In this document: in pieces, positions 1 to 8,265 of the stretch
Layout of the letters: every line of letters begins with the position of its first letter
How positions within the stretch are numbered: the first letter of the stretch is position 1
Assembly (NCBI GenBank): GCA_027491785.1
Contig: JAOZGJ010000101.1
Location: 1 to 64,000 of the forward strand
Source of the DNA: Thermoproteota archaeon
Lineage (GTDB): Archaea > Korarchaeota > Korarchaeia > Korarchaeales > Korarchaeaceae
Length of the DNA stretch: 64,000 nt
Reading direction: 5' to 3'
The notes under the pieces: generated by a model
The model's input: only the letters and a program-made list of their open reading frames with translations
The model's database searches: none
What the model was told of the DNA's origin: nothing
Position numbers and translations under genes: made by a program

Positions 1-695
1 TCGTTGCAGTGAAAAATTTGAGCTTTAAAGTGAGGGAAGGGATTATATTTGGGCTACTTGGCCCAAACGGTGCCGGTAAGACAACCACCTTAAGGATGAT
101 CTATGGAGCGCTCAGGCCCACATCTGGGACAGCTAAGGTACTAGGTATAAACGTAGTTAAGGAACCTCTGAAGGCCAAGAAGTTGATGGGAATACTTCCT
201 GAGGATACTGGCATCTATCCAAGGTTAACTGCGGAAGAGAACCTAATATACTTTGGAAAGTTAAGGGGAATGAAGGAGGATGTCTTAAGGAAGAGAATAG
301 AGGAGCTCCTAGATATTCTTAAATTGAAGGAGAAGCGTTATGTTATAGCAGACAAGCTATCAAGGGGTCAAAAGCAGAAGGTCGCTTTTGCTAGGGCAAT
401 ATTGGATGAGCCTCCCGTCTTGCTCTTAGACGAGCCAACCTTAGGGGTAGATGTCATGAGCGCTAGGGAAATCAGAAGGCTGATAAAGGAATATGCTTCC
501 TCAGGAAAAACGGTAGTGCTCTCCACTCATAACATGTGGGAGGTAGAGAAGCTATGCGAGAAGATAGGGATAATCAGTAACGGACAACTTAGATATCTGG
601 GAAGTAAGGACGAATTGGAAAAAATCTCAGGAGAGAAGGAATTCGAAGACGTATTCGTCAGGCTTGTGAGGGGGGAGGTTATTGAAGCTGTTTAA
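1..695 (+). CDS. ABC transporter ATP-binding protein (5' partial)
   Basis: This is the ATPase subunit of an ABC exporter and would power the permease encoded immediately downstream. The Walker A GPNGAGKTT, the signature LSRGQKQK, the Walker B VLLLDEP and the switch histidine in STHNM are all visible. The frame is open to the left edge (reading VAVKNLSFKV), which matches the usual N-terminal region of this family, so the GTG at position 9 is probably internal and the true start lies outside the window. The stop overlaps the TTG start of the next gene by 14 nt, which implies translational coupling. The sequence resembles NatA/drug-exporter ATPases; the substrate is unknown. Confidence 0.93.
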   Translation, partial: VAVKNLSFKVREGIIFGLLGPNGAGKTTTLRMIYGALRPTSGTAKVLGINVVKEPLKAKKLMGILPEDTGIYPRLTAEENLIYFGKLRGMKEDVLRKRIEELLDILKLKEKRYVIADKLSRGQKQKVAFARAILDEPPVLLLDEPTLGVDVMSAREIRRLIKEYASSGKTVVLSTHNMWEVEKLCEKIGIISNGQLRYLGSKDELEKISGEKEFEDVFVRLVRGEVIEAV

Positions 696-2004
696 GTTTA
701 AGGTTAAGGATAAGGGGTCTTCAGGTATAGTTAAATTATCTAGAGGATTCGGACAGGCAGGTTATTCTCTTCCAGACAAGCCTTGGCTGATAGTAGCTTG
801 GAAGGAACTTCTAGAGTCATTTAGGGACAAGAGGACCATGATAAATGTAGTACTCTTGCCTATGATAATAATGCCCATAGTAATAGCCCTTCCAATGATG
901 ATGCTGAGTCCTAAAACGGTTCCTCCCAAGATAATCGTAGTTGTGGAAGATAAAGGAGCGATGGATCTAGCAAGAAGCATAAGAGAGCTGTATAATGAAT
1001 CTAGAGCCTATGTTACAATAACAACAAGCGAGGGTAACTATGTCAGTCTTATTCTAAATGGGGGAGCAGATCTAATCGTTGAAATACCTCCCGGTTTTTC
1101 ACGTAACATCTCACTGGGGAGAAGCGGTTATATAGTCTATTATTACGATCCCTATGGTGCGAGATCTTCCGTTGCCATGGATATGGTACAGGGTATAATA
1201 GGAGAATACTCTGAGAAGATTCTCAGAGAGAGATTGGCAGCGATTAACCTGAGTGAGCAGTATATAAGGCCTATAGCTACGATTGCTAAGCAAGTTACCT
1301 CTACTGGCAAGGTAGCCACGACAGGCGAGGTAATGACTGCTATGATACTCCCTATGATGGTGGGTCTAATAGCCATTACCGGCGCGGGTACTTTCGCTAT
1401 AGACATGATAGCGGGAGAAAGAGAGAGAAAGACTATAGAAGCTTTATTTACCTCTCCAGTTAGCAGAGGAGAGATATTATTAGGGAAATTCGGTGCCTTA
1501 ACAATTTTATCTATCATAAGCGGTGTATCGACCCTCCTTTCAGCGTTAATAGGGATAGGTTTAGCGGTGACATCTCTAACGGAGGCGACAGCGACAGCAG
1601 TAACACAGCCTCAGATATCTCAATTTATAGAAGCTTCTAATCTTCCTTACATAACAGCTGGTATACTGATTACAGTTGCCCTAGGTGGCTTGACAGGTAA
1701 TGCCATAATGGTTATAGCAGCCTCCTTTGCTAAGACATTTAAAGAAGCCCAACAATATGTTGGATTCCTGACTTTTGTTCTAATACTTCCTATGATAGCG
1801 ATACCCTATGCTCCGCAAGGCCTCTATTTCATCCTTAGAGTACTACCTATATCGAGCCTAGCGATGTTTGCGAGGGATATAATCGTTAATCCTGGGGATG
1901 TAATGCCTATAGTAACATCACTCGCTTCATCTGTAATCTACTTAGTTGTATTTCTATGGTTGAGTTCGAAAATGTTCGGAAGAGAGTCTGTGATATATGG
2001 TTGA
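682..2004 (+). CDS. ABC-2 type (NatB-like) exporter permease
   Basis: This 440-residue membrane protein pairs with the preceding ATPase. It has an N-terminal membrane segment near residues 55-75, a large external domain and about five more membrane segments in the C-terminal half. The cytoplasmic motif GERERKTIEALFTSPVSR, typical of ABC-2 permeases of the NatB group, lies just after the second membrane span. The TTG start at 682 follows a GGGGGGAGGTT ribosome-binding site inside the end of the ATPase gene. The pair looks like a complete two-gene exporter. The substrate cannot be read from sequence; sodium, peptide or drug export are all possible. Confidence 0.88.
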   Translation: MKLFKFKVKDKGSSGIVKLSRGFGQAGYSLPDKPWLIVAWKELLESFRDKRTMINVVLLPMIIMPIVIALPMMMLSPKTVPPKIIVVVEDKGAMDLARSIRELYNESRAYVTITTSEGNYVSLILNGGADLIVEIPPGFSRNISLGRSGYIVYYYDPYGARSSVAMDMVQGIIGEYSEKILRERLAAINLSEQYIRPIATIAKQVTSTGKVATTGEVMTAMILPMMVGLIAITGAGTFAIDMIAGERERKTIEALFTSPVSRGEILLGKFGALTILSIISGVSTLLSALIGIGLAVTSLTEATATAVTQPQISQFIEASNLPYITAGILITVALGGLTGNAIMVIAASFAKTFKEAQQYVGFLTFVLILPMIAIPYAPQGLYFILRVLPISSLAMFARDIIVNPGDVMPIVTSLASSVIYLVVFLWLSSKMFGRESVIYG

Positions 2005-2056
2005 GCTATTGTTTAAGTTTTTCAATTACCTTACCCTAACCTTTGCGGTGTTCTAG

Positions 2057-3229
2057 GTGAAGGTCGTTATTGTTGGGTTTGGGTTAGGCGGCTTAGGTTC
2101 AGCGAGGCATATAGCTGAACAAGTTCCAGATGCTAAGATCACCGTAGTAGGGGATGAGAAGCCTTACGTTAGGCATAAGCTAAGGTTAGTAACTCAAGGC
2201 ATGGATTTATGGGTTAATACAAGGCACATAGAGTCCAAAGGAGTCGAGATTCTATTAGATAAGGTAACAAAGGTAAGGAGAGCACAGAAGGAGATCGTGC
2301 TATCAAATGGACAAACCATTCAATATGATTATCTAGTGTTGACAACTGGCTCTAACCCAACGATCCCTTCCAAATTGAAGGGAGGGGACAAATGTGCTGT
2401 ATTTAGGAGGCTTGAGGATGTACATAGATTGATAGATGAGAGACCAAACGAGGTCGCCATAATAGGCGCTAGCTTCGTCGCACTTCATGTGGCTGATGCA
2501 TCAAGAGCAATAGGGGCCAAGCCCAAGGTTATAGTTAGATCTAGGCTGATAAGAAGGAGCCTTGAGCCTGAACTCTCTGCCAAACTAGAAGAGTTCTTGG
2601 CTGAGAAGGGAGTAGAATTCGTTCATGGTAAACCAAAGGAAGTTCATGATGGTAAGGTGGAGCTAGAGGATGGAAGTGATGTGGCTTCTGAAATGACATT
2701 CATGGCAACGGGAGTTTCTCCCGAGATCACCCTAGCAAAGGAGGCAGGACTTGAATTGATGGATGGGTGGGTAATAAAGACAGATAGGCAAGGAAGGACA
2801 TCTGATCCCAATATCTTTGCGGTAGGAGATAATGCTACAGTGATGGATATACTGACAAATAAGCCTATTTACATGGGAATCGGCACGGCCGCGAGTATAA
2901 TGTCCCTAAACGTGGCTAAGGCACTAACAGGATTCAAGGCATCCTATAGAGTTCCTAGGTATCAGAGGGATGTCTTCTTCGGTGGCATTCATATGACATC
3001 AATAGGCTTAACTAGTATAGAAGCGGCTAAAGAAGGATTTGAAGTTGATAGGATGTACCTAAGCGGGGATGGATGGGGAGATCACGCCTATATAGTTTAC
3101 GATAAGAAAACGAAGAAGATTATAGGTTTCAGTTCAATATCAAAGCAGGATGTCGGTTGGAAGAGCATCGACGTTTTAATGGCTATGATTAGAAAATGGC
3201 CCCTGACAAAACTTGGATTTAATATATGA
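2057..3229 (+). CDS. FAD/NAD(P)-dependent oxidoreductase
   Basis: This 390-residue flavoprotein belongs to the pyridine-nucleotide-disulfide oxidoreductase fold family. The N-terminal FAD-binding GFGLGGLG lies at about residues 7-14, the central NAD(P)-binding IIGASFVALHVA around residues 137-148, and the C-terminal FAD site FAVGDNATV near residue 256. There is no CXXXXC redox disulfide and no obvious peroxidatic cysteine, so it is closer to ferredoxin, rubredoxin or nitrite reductase-type NADH reductases than to thioredoxin reductase. The GTG start follows GCGGTG. It stands alone between the exporter and a convergent Nudix gene, so its electron acceptor cannot be inferred. Confidence 0.85.
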   Translation: MKVVIVGFGLGGLGSARHIAEQVPDAKITVVGDEKPYVRHKLRLVTQGMDLWVNTRHIESKGVEILLDKVTKVRRAQKEIVLSNGQTIQYDYLVLTTGSNPTIPSKLKGGDKCAVFRRLEDVHRLIDERPNEVAIIGASFVALHVADASRAIGAKPKVIVRSRLIRRSLEPELSAKLEEFLAEKGVEFVHGKPKEVHDGKVELEDGSDVASEMTFMATGVSPEITLAKEAGLELMDGWVIKTDRQGRTSDPNIFAVGDNATVMDILTNKPIYMGIGTAASIMSLNVAKALTGFKASYRVPRYQRDVFFGGIHMTSIGLTSIEAAKEGFEVDRMYLSGDGWGDHAYIVYDKKTKKIIGFSSISKQDVGWKSIDVLMAMIRKWPLTKLGFNI

Positions 3230-3263
3230 AGTGGAAAGCCGTTAAACAGATACCTTTTTCATT

Positions 3264-3728
3264 CTAATATTCTAATCTATCGATTGCGATCTTCGTTTCC
3301 ATAACCTTTTTGGCCGCTATTATCATGAAATAAGCACCCTTCATTGTTTCATCCCTCAGTTCCATTTCCTTAACCTGACTTATGGTGAACCATCCCCAAT
3401 CATCATGCTCCTCCGGCCTTATGACGGGTTCCGCCCTGTCTATTATCGTCGTGTAAAGGGGGATTATGAATTCTACCTTCATCTCAGGATACAGTATTCC
3501 GAAAGTATCGACTGGTTTTATATCAAATGGACTCAGTTTAAAGCCTGTTTCCTCCTTCAATTCCCTTAGAGCGCCTCTTCTAGGAGATTCTCCGTACCTC
3601 AAACTTCCACCTGGGATCTCCCACCTTCCGCCATTCCTCTTGCTCCTTGCCCTCTTCAAGAGGAGAACCATCCCACTTTTGTCAAAGACCACTACACAAG
3701 GTACAACATGCATCTTCGTCTTCTTCAA
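3264..3728 (-). CDS. Nudix hydrolase
   Basis: This 154-residue protein carries a complete Nudix box, GX5EX7REUXEEXGU, seen as GGSLRYGESP...RELKEETGF near residues 40-63. Such enzymes hydrolyse nucleoside diphosphates linked to another group, often for nucleotide-pool sanitation or cofactor turnover. The TTG start at 3728 follows GCGGTGA. The gene overlaps the end of the upstream zinc-ribbon membrane protein gene by 4 nt, so the two are probably co-transcribed. Substrate specificity is not predictable from the sequence; the PGG and EE residues only confirm the fold and likely metal binding. Confidence 0.9.
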   Translation of the reverse strand: MKKTKMHVVPCVVVFDKSGMVLLLKRARSKRNGGRWEIPGGSLRYGESPRRGALRELKEETGFKLSPFDIKPVDTFGILYPEMKVEFIIPLYTTIIDRAEPVIRPEEHDDWGWFTISQVKEMELRDETMKGAYFMIIAAKKVMETKIAIDRLEY

Positions 3729-4159
3729 GATTTTTCACCGCTAGAAGCGAGGAGCGACTTTTTCTTCTGTTTAGGGGCCTTAGCGAATATCGAAACTATA
3801 ACCATCTGAGTACTGCACAGAGGACACTTATCCTGAGCGATCTTACCGACATAGTCGCCTTCTTTAAATGGCCTTAACATTTTTCTTCCACATTTAGGGC
3901 AATGTAATTCTGTTAATACTTCCTGTTTCTCTTCTTGGAAAGCCAGCCTAGCCTTTGCCATATCATATGCCACTTTAGCGGCAATACCAATACCAGCGAT
4001 TCCCATTAGAATATTGAGGAGGGCATCGTTCATTTTGTTAGATTCGAGGGATTGCATCCCTAAATAGAAGAATAGGAGAGAGATTAGCACTATACCTATC
4101 ATAGACGCTGCCCAGAAAGCATAAAATCCAAAGGAAATCTTTTTCTTCTCTTCAGGCAT
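3725..4159 (-). CDS. small membrane protein with C-terminal zinc ribbon
   Basis: I do not recognise a named family for this 144-residue protein. It has two predicted membrane segments (about residues 9-33 and 44-63) followed by a cytoplasmic zinc ribbon with CPKCG and CPLC knuckles and a basic KQKKK tail. The ATG at 4159 is preferred over an upstream GTG because the GTG is part of the GGGTG ribosome-binding site. The gene is nested in an apparent operon: it overlaps the end of the DUF1512 gene by 8 nt and the Nudix gene by 4 nt, which suggests coupled translation. Function is unknown. Confidence 0.75.
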   Translation of the reverse strand: MPEEKKKISFGFYAFWAASMIGIVLISLLFFYLGMQSLESNKMNDALLNILMGIAGIGIAAKVAYDMAKARLAFQEEKQEVLTELHCPKCGRKMLRPFKEGDYVGKIAQDKCPLCSTQMVIVSIFAKAPKQKKKSLLASSGEKS

Positions 4160-5294
4160 TGGAGACACCCTCTAAAATATTTCCAACCCCCACTGTATTC
4201 CCTATACCAGCGATAAGCACAAAATCCCCTGGGAGAGTCTTAGATTCTATTGCCATTTCTATTCTCTTCAGCACCTCATCCACGGACTTGGCGATTTCCT
4301 CTCTCATTACAGTTATAGCATCCAGTGGATCTTCCTTTATAGCTATAGCATAGAGGGGTATGTTATACTTTGTAGCCACCTCCTCTATCCTGTATTTCTC
4401 AGGACCTGGATCTCCTATAGCTGCACCTATCCCCTCGACGACTTCCGCTGTAGGCTCTCCCTCAAGCTTTGCAGCCGCATCTATCATTATTATTAGGGAT
4501 ACGTTCCCATTTCTTCCTTCAACTATCCTCTCTATGGCAACACCTGGTCTTCCTACCTCCGACCCCGGTCCCTTTGCCTTTATGACGAAAACCCTCCTAC
4601 CCTTAATCTCTACCTCAGCCCCGACTATCTTCTCAGCTACTTCCTCTGGATTAGCGTGATTCATAAGCTTAAGAGCAACCATGGGGCCTATACTATCACC
4701 TATCGGTATCCCTTTTCTGAATGCTTCTCCAGCCTTCCAGTAAGCCTTAGCAGTCCTAAGTATTTCAGGTAGTAGCATTTGTATCTGAGCGATATAAATG
4801 AGGTTCTGGGTCTTCCTACCGAGTATGAAATAATGCCTGACTATCCTGTAGATCATATCTAAGGCTAGGACACCAGCTAATTGATCCCTTAGATTGGATC
4901 TCTTCCAATCATCCGCATTTGGGGCTACTTCTTTCATAAAGTTGTTTAAATGCTCTCTAGAGTTCTCAATTAGGTGCTCTAATCTCTTCACCGCGCCAAA
5001 GGGATCTAGGGTAACGGGTTCTATAATGAAGAACCCTTTTATCCTCTGGAAAAGAGATCTCACTTCTTCCTCAGATTTTCCATATTTAGAGGCTTCTTCC
5101 ACGAATTTAGTAGTAGCATCATTCATGTACTCCTCCAGCTTAGATAGAGCTTTCCTTATCTCGTTAATCCAAAGCTGGGCTTGCAGCTTACTTGCATAAA
5201 ATTGCATCACGGTTATAACCACTAGGAAAAGTATCCATGAAAGCCAATCGCTCTGACCAGTTTGCATGAGCCTCAGGATTGGTTCCTGACTCAA
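4152..5294 (-). CDS. DUF1512-type conserved archaeal protein
   Basis: This 380-residue protein resembles the archaeal DUF1512 family. It has one N-terminal membrane segment (about residues 18-32), then a mostly helical domain and a Gly-rich alpha/beta domain with conserved stretches such as KGPGSEVGRPG and IDAAAKLEGE. It would be anchored to the membrane with a large cytoplasmic domain. The TTG start follows GGAGGGAG. It heads a minus-strand group with the zinc-ribbon membrane protein and the Nudix hydrolase. The biochemical function of the family is not known to me. Confidence 0.8.
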   Translation of the reverse strand: MSQEPILRLMQTGQSDWLSWILFLVVITVMQFYASKLQAQLWINEIRKALSKLEEYMNDATTKFVEEASKYGKSEEEVRSLFQRIKGFFIIEPVTLDPFGAVKRLEHLIENSREHLNNFMKEVAPNADDWKRSNLRDQLAGVLALDMIYRIVRHYFILGRKTQNLIYIAQIQMLLPEILRTAKAYWKAGEAFRKGIPIGDSIGPMVALKLMNHANPEEVAEKIVGAEVEIKGRRVFVIKAKGPGSEVGRPGVAIERIVEGRNGNVSLIIMIDAAAKLEGEPTAEVVEGIGAAIGDPGPEKYRIEEVATKYNIPLYAIAIKEDPLDAITVMREEIAKSVDEVLKRIEMAIESKTLPGDFVLIAGIGNTVGVGNILEGVSNA

Positions 5295-5336
5295 TATTTC
5301 TCCCTCCTCACGAGACCAATTCCATGATACCTCGTT

Positions 5337-6329
5337 TTAAAACTTCCCGATCAAATCCTTGCCCTTCCTCTCATATCCCTTAACTCTCTCTAGAAGCGCA
5401 ACGTACATCATAGGAAGTAAAGCAGTTATTTCGCCGGGTATGAATGTTCTCTTAGCTTTCTTTGAAACTTTACCCCAACTGATTGCTTCCCTCTCCCTAG
5501 CTCCGCTGAGGCTTCCGTCCCATTCCACAGCAGTAGATATGTAAATTACGTAATCAAGCCCCTCCTTAAATTGATTCCACCATATTGTATGGTGCTTCGA
5601 TATACCGCCTCCCAAGATTAGAGCACCACTCTTTTTCATGGCGAAGGATATATTGGCGAGTTTTAACATGTCTCTGATTAGATCTAAGTAGAAATCCTTC
5701 TCCTGAGAAATTAGGCTCAAAGCTGTTCCAAAGGATGAGTCTAGAATTCCCGGGGAGAAAATGGATATGTGGGATTCATGTGCTGCTTTAAGCAAGGAAT
5801 CTTCACATAGCTGTCCTCCTAGGAAGTGAAGCAATTCGCTTGGAGAGAACCTCTCACCGAGGTTATCTATAGCCTTAGGTAACTCTTCTCTTACGAATTT
5901 CTCTATAACAGGCCCATAGTTACTAAATGGTATGAATATGTTACCGAGCCTGTGGATTCCACGGTCATATAATTCTTCATCATTCGCATCGAACGTACCA
6001 TGGTAATAGTTTGCAAAGCACCTAGCTATGTCATGATCTATTGCCCCACCAGTAGTTATCACGATATCGAAGAATTTTCTCTTAAGCATATCTATTAGTA
6101 ATCCTCTTACACCAGTTGAAACTATATCGGCGGGGAAGGAGAGAAAATTCACGGAATCTTCGTCTTTCAGCATTTCCTCTAGAATATCTACGCCTTCAGC
6201 GATAAATCTAGCTGTGAACCCTCCTGATCTCCCCATTTCATTGATTAAATCGGATATAGTCATTCCTGGATAGGGCCTCATGTCCTTAACAACCAACTCC
6301 ATTTTTATCAGGTAAGGATTCACGGGCAC
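5337..6329 (-). CDS. dys: deoxyhypusine synthase
   Basis: Transfers the aminobutyl group of spermidine to a lysine of initiation factor aIF5A, the first step of hypusine formation. The 330-residue protein has the family hallmarks: TTGGAIDHD in the NAD-binding region, the GGGISKHH segment, the EWDGSLSGA spermidine/NAD site and the WGKV segment containing the active-site lysine. The GTG at 6329 gives a short leader; an ATG nine codons later (6302, MELVVKDMRPYPGMT) fits family N-termini about equally well. It is divergent from a small gene only 18 nt away, so their promoters must overlap the coding ends. Confidence 0.95.
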   Translation of the reverse strand: MPVNPYLIKMELVVKDMRPYPGMTISDLINEMGRSGGFTARFIAEGVDILEEMLKDEDSVNFLSFPADIVSTGVRGLLIDMLKRKFFDIVITTGGAIDHDIARCFANYYHGTFDANDEELYDRGIHRLGNIFIPFSNYGPVIEKFVREELPKAIDNLGERFSPSELLHFLGGQLCEDSLLKAAHESHISIFSPGILDSSFGTALSLISQEKDFYLDLIRDMLKLANISFAMKKSGALILGGGISKHHTIWWNQFKEGLDYVIYISTAVEWDGSLSGAREREAISWGKVSKKAKRTFIPGEITALLPMMYVALLERVKGYERKGKDLIGKF

Positions 6330-6347
6330 TAATATAAGGGGATATCA

Positions 6348-6608
6348 TTGGCGGAGGAAAGGGTTGTAAAGGCCTTAAGTGAGTATCTAACGGTTCATGG
6401 GAGGAGGATTCTATCTAATGTAGGAGATCAGAGGGAAGTTAGAATAGAGATCAAAGCTCTCTTCAGATACTATGAGAAAGAGAACAAAGAAGATAGAATT
6501 ACATACCACCTAAATGGATTTAGGTGGAGAGGATGTAGAGCCGAAGGGAATTATATAGTTGTCCCTGTACACGTCATAGAGGAATTCGCTAAGGGGGGAG
6601 GAAAATAG
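6348..6608 (+). CDS. small hypothetical protein
   Basis: I do not recognise this 86-residue soluble protein. It is rich in charged residues, has one cysteine (RWRGCRAEG) and is predicted alpha/beta. The TTG start follows a GGGGAT ribosome-binding site. The gene ends with TAG at 6606-6608 right next to the HAD phosphatase gene and is probably co-transcribed with it. No domain, catalytic motif or membrane segment can be seen. The consistent reading frame, start signal and tight fit between neighbours argue that it is real. Confidence 0.65.
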   Translation: MAEERVVKALSEYLTVHGRRILSNVGDQREVRIEIKALFRYYEKENKEDRITYHLNGFRWRGCRAEGNYIVVPVHVIEEFAKGGGK

Positions 6609-6640
6609 GAAAAGGGAAGAGGAAAAGGGAAGACTACTTA

Positions 6641-7270
6641 GTGGCCTTTGATATGGATGGAACGCTTATTCCCATGGATAGCTCTTGGTCATTCATTCAC
6701 CGTATACTCGGGACTGTTAATGCTGCTTCAATCTATAGGAGGATGTATGAGGAGGGAAAGATAAGTTACAGGAAGTGGGCTGAACTTGATGTCTCTACGT
6801 GGAGAGATAAGGACTTCACCTTGGTCCTTAGTAAGGTAGAAGATCTGAACCTAATGGAGCATGCGAGGGAGTCCATATCGATTCTCAGGGAAAATGGATT
6901 TATAGTCGGCTTGATAAGCTCCGGCTTAGATATAGTGGCTAGGAAGGTGTGTAAAGAGCTAGATATGGATTTCTGTAGGTCAGCTACATTGAAGATAGTA
7001 AACGGCAAAGTCGTTGGTATAGATAAGGAATTAGCTCCAGAGTTGAAGGGATATGTGCTTAGATCCATAGCTAGGGATTATGGTATTTCCCTAAGTAGAA
7101 CGGCATTCGTAGGTGACGGAGATAGCGATCTATCCATTTTTCAGATGGATATAGGATTGAAGATAGCCTTTAGAGCGAGATCGGAACAGATCGTTAGGTT
7201 AGCTGACTATTCAGTGAAAGATCTACTTGAAGCCGCAAAGATACTCCTGATATGGAAAGGTTCGAATTGA
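6641..7270 (+). CDS. HAD-superfamily phosphatase (SerB-like)
   Basis: This 209-residue haloacid-dehalogenase-type phosphatase has motif I DMDGT at its very N-terminus, motif II in LISSG and motif III/IV in FVGDGDSDLS. Spacing and the alpha-helical cap between motifs I and II resemble phosphoserine phosphatase-like enzymes, but substrate residues cannot be assigned. The GTG at 6641 follows AAGGGAAG and is the first normal start codon after an in-frame stop. The open frame extends twelve codons upstream to an ATA that overlaps the preceding stop codon (see findings). It is probably co-transcribed with the small gene before it. Confidence 0.85.
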   Translation: MAFDMDGTLIPMDSSWSFIHRILGTVNAASIYRRMYEEGKISYRKWAELDVSTWRDKDFTLVLSKVEDLNLMEHARESISILRENGFIVGLISSGLDIVARKVCKELDMDFCRSATLKIVNGKVVGIDKELAPELKGYVLRSIARDYGISLSRTAFVGDGDSDLSIFQMDIGLKIAFRARSEQIVRLADYSVKDLLEAAKILLIWKGSN

Positions 7271-7319
7271 GTGGAAGTAAATCATTTACTTTATATCCCT
7301 CTATCGGAGCTACTATAGG

Positions 7320-8012
7320 ATGAATTGGAAGGTATTCACGCTGGATGATGAGAAAACAAAATTGCTGGGCCAAGAGATATCCAATGAATTAGGTCAGAAG
7401 ATAATAGAACTGCTTAAGTACCCCAAGAGTCCGAACGACTTAGCTAAGGAATTAAATCAGCCTCTAACTACTGTAATATTCCATATAGAAAAGCTAGTTA
7501 ATGCTGGGATTGCGAAGCCTATAGGAAAGATGGCAGGCAGGAGGGGGAGGAAAACGCTCTATACCTTAGTTTCTCCAGCCTTCCTAATCTTGCCTGTGAG
7601 GAAGGATGAGAGGGAATCCTTAATGAGGAACATTATGGAGCGTATGGCTCCTCCTAAGGAAATAATAGCGAGAAGTTTGATAATAGGATTGCTTGTAGCT
7701 ATCTTCATTGTTGGTATGCCTTGGTATCTCTTGGGATACAACGCACCTCAAGCCTTCAAGGCAAAAGTTGCAGCGACCACTACCAAGGCCAAGCCTGTAC
7801 CCCTAACTGAAACCATACCTACCGCCACGACATGGACAGGGGAGAAAGGAGGAACTAAGCAACCAGATTTGACCGCTACTTCATCTAAGACAAATCAAGA
7901 TCTCATGATAATGCTGATCTTTGGAGTAGCTGCCTCTCTCTTAGCTGCGCTGATCACCGCATTATGGATTCTCCATCGAGAGGGTCACCTTTACAGTGAA
8001 CATAGCCCTTGA
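7320..8012 (+). CDS. membrane-anchored ArsR/winged-helix regulator
   Basis: This 230-residue protein combines an N-terminal winged-helix DNA-binding domain of ArsR type (about residues 15-95, with ELNQPLTTVIFHIEKL as likely recognition region and the RRGRKTLY wing) with two membrane segments (about 116-138 and 195-216). These flank a Thr/Ala-rich, presumably extracellular linker of about 55 residues. Such a layout suits a one-component sensor that binds DNA while held in the membrane. A CTTTATATCC TATA-like box lies about 28 nt upstream of the ATG. No target operator is identified; neighbours are a HAD phosphatase and an unrelated small cysteine protein. Confidence 0.82.
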   Translation: MNWKVFTLDDEKTKLLGQEISNELGQKIIELLKYPKSPNDLAKELNQPLTTVIFHIEKLVNAGIAKPIGKMAGRRGRKTLYTLVSPAFLILPVRKDERESLMRNIMERMAPPKEIIARSLIIGLLVAIFIVGMPWYLLGYNAPQAFKAKVAATTTKAKPVPLTETIPTATTWTGEKGGTKQPDLTATSSKTNQDLMIMLIFGVAASLLAALITALWILHREGHLYSEHSP

Positions 8013-8214
8013 ACCTCCTGACATAGTTCGGGCAGCCCATACATATTAGGAAGCTGACCCTCTTCTCTAGTACCGGGCAATCGACAGCGTCTTTAGAGAA
8101 CTTAGATATTACCTTATTTCCATATAAATTTTTTAATTTTTCCTTATATTCCTTGGAAACCCTAATGGCTCTTTGCAACTTCACGACCGGTAGCTCATAT
8201 TTATGATCGGACAT
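7954..8214 (-). CDS. small four-cysteine protein
   Basis: This 86-residue protein has four cysteines in a C-X11-C-X2-C-X12-C arrangement in its C-terminal half (DCPV...ICMGC...HC), likely binding zinc or an Fe-S cluster; the N-terminal half is Lys-rich and helical. I cannot name the family. Its last 59 nt overlap the 3' end of the regulator gene on the other strand. Its ATG (8214) also lies within the region upstream of the divergent HAD gene. The preserved cysteine pattern makes it more than an antisense shadow. Confidence 0.65.
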   Translation of the reverse strand: MSDHKYELPVVKLQRAIRVSKEYKEKLKNLYGNKVISKFSKDAVDCPVLEKRVSFLICMGCPNYVRRFKGYVHCKGDPLDGESIMR

Positions 8215-8265
8215 CAGAAGGGCACCTCTCCGCTAGATTATTATGGCTCACCCATTAGAAGTAAT

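Noticed and set aside
4360-4659. Open frame opposite the DUF1512 gene
   Set aside because: Ser/Pro-rich antisense translation with no motif or ribosome-binding site.
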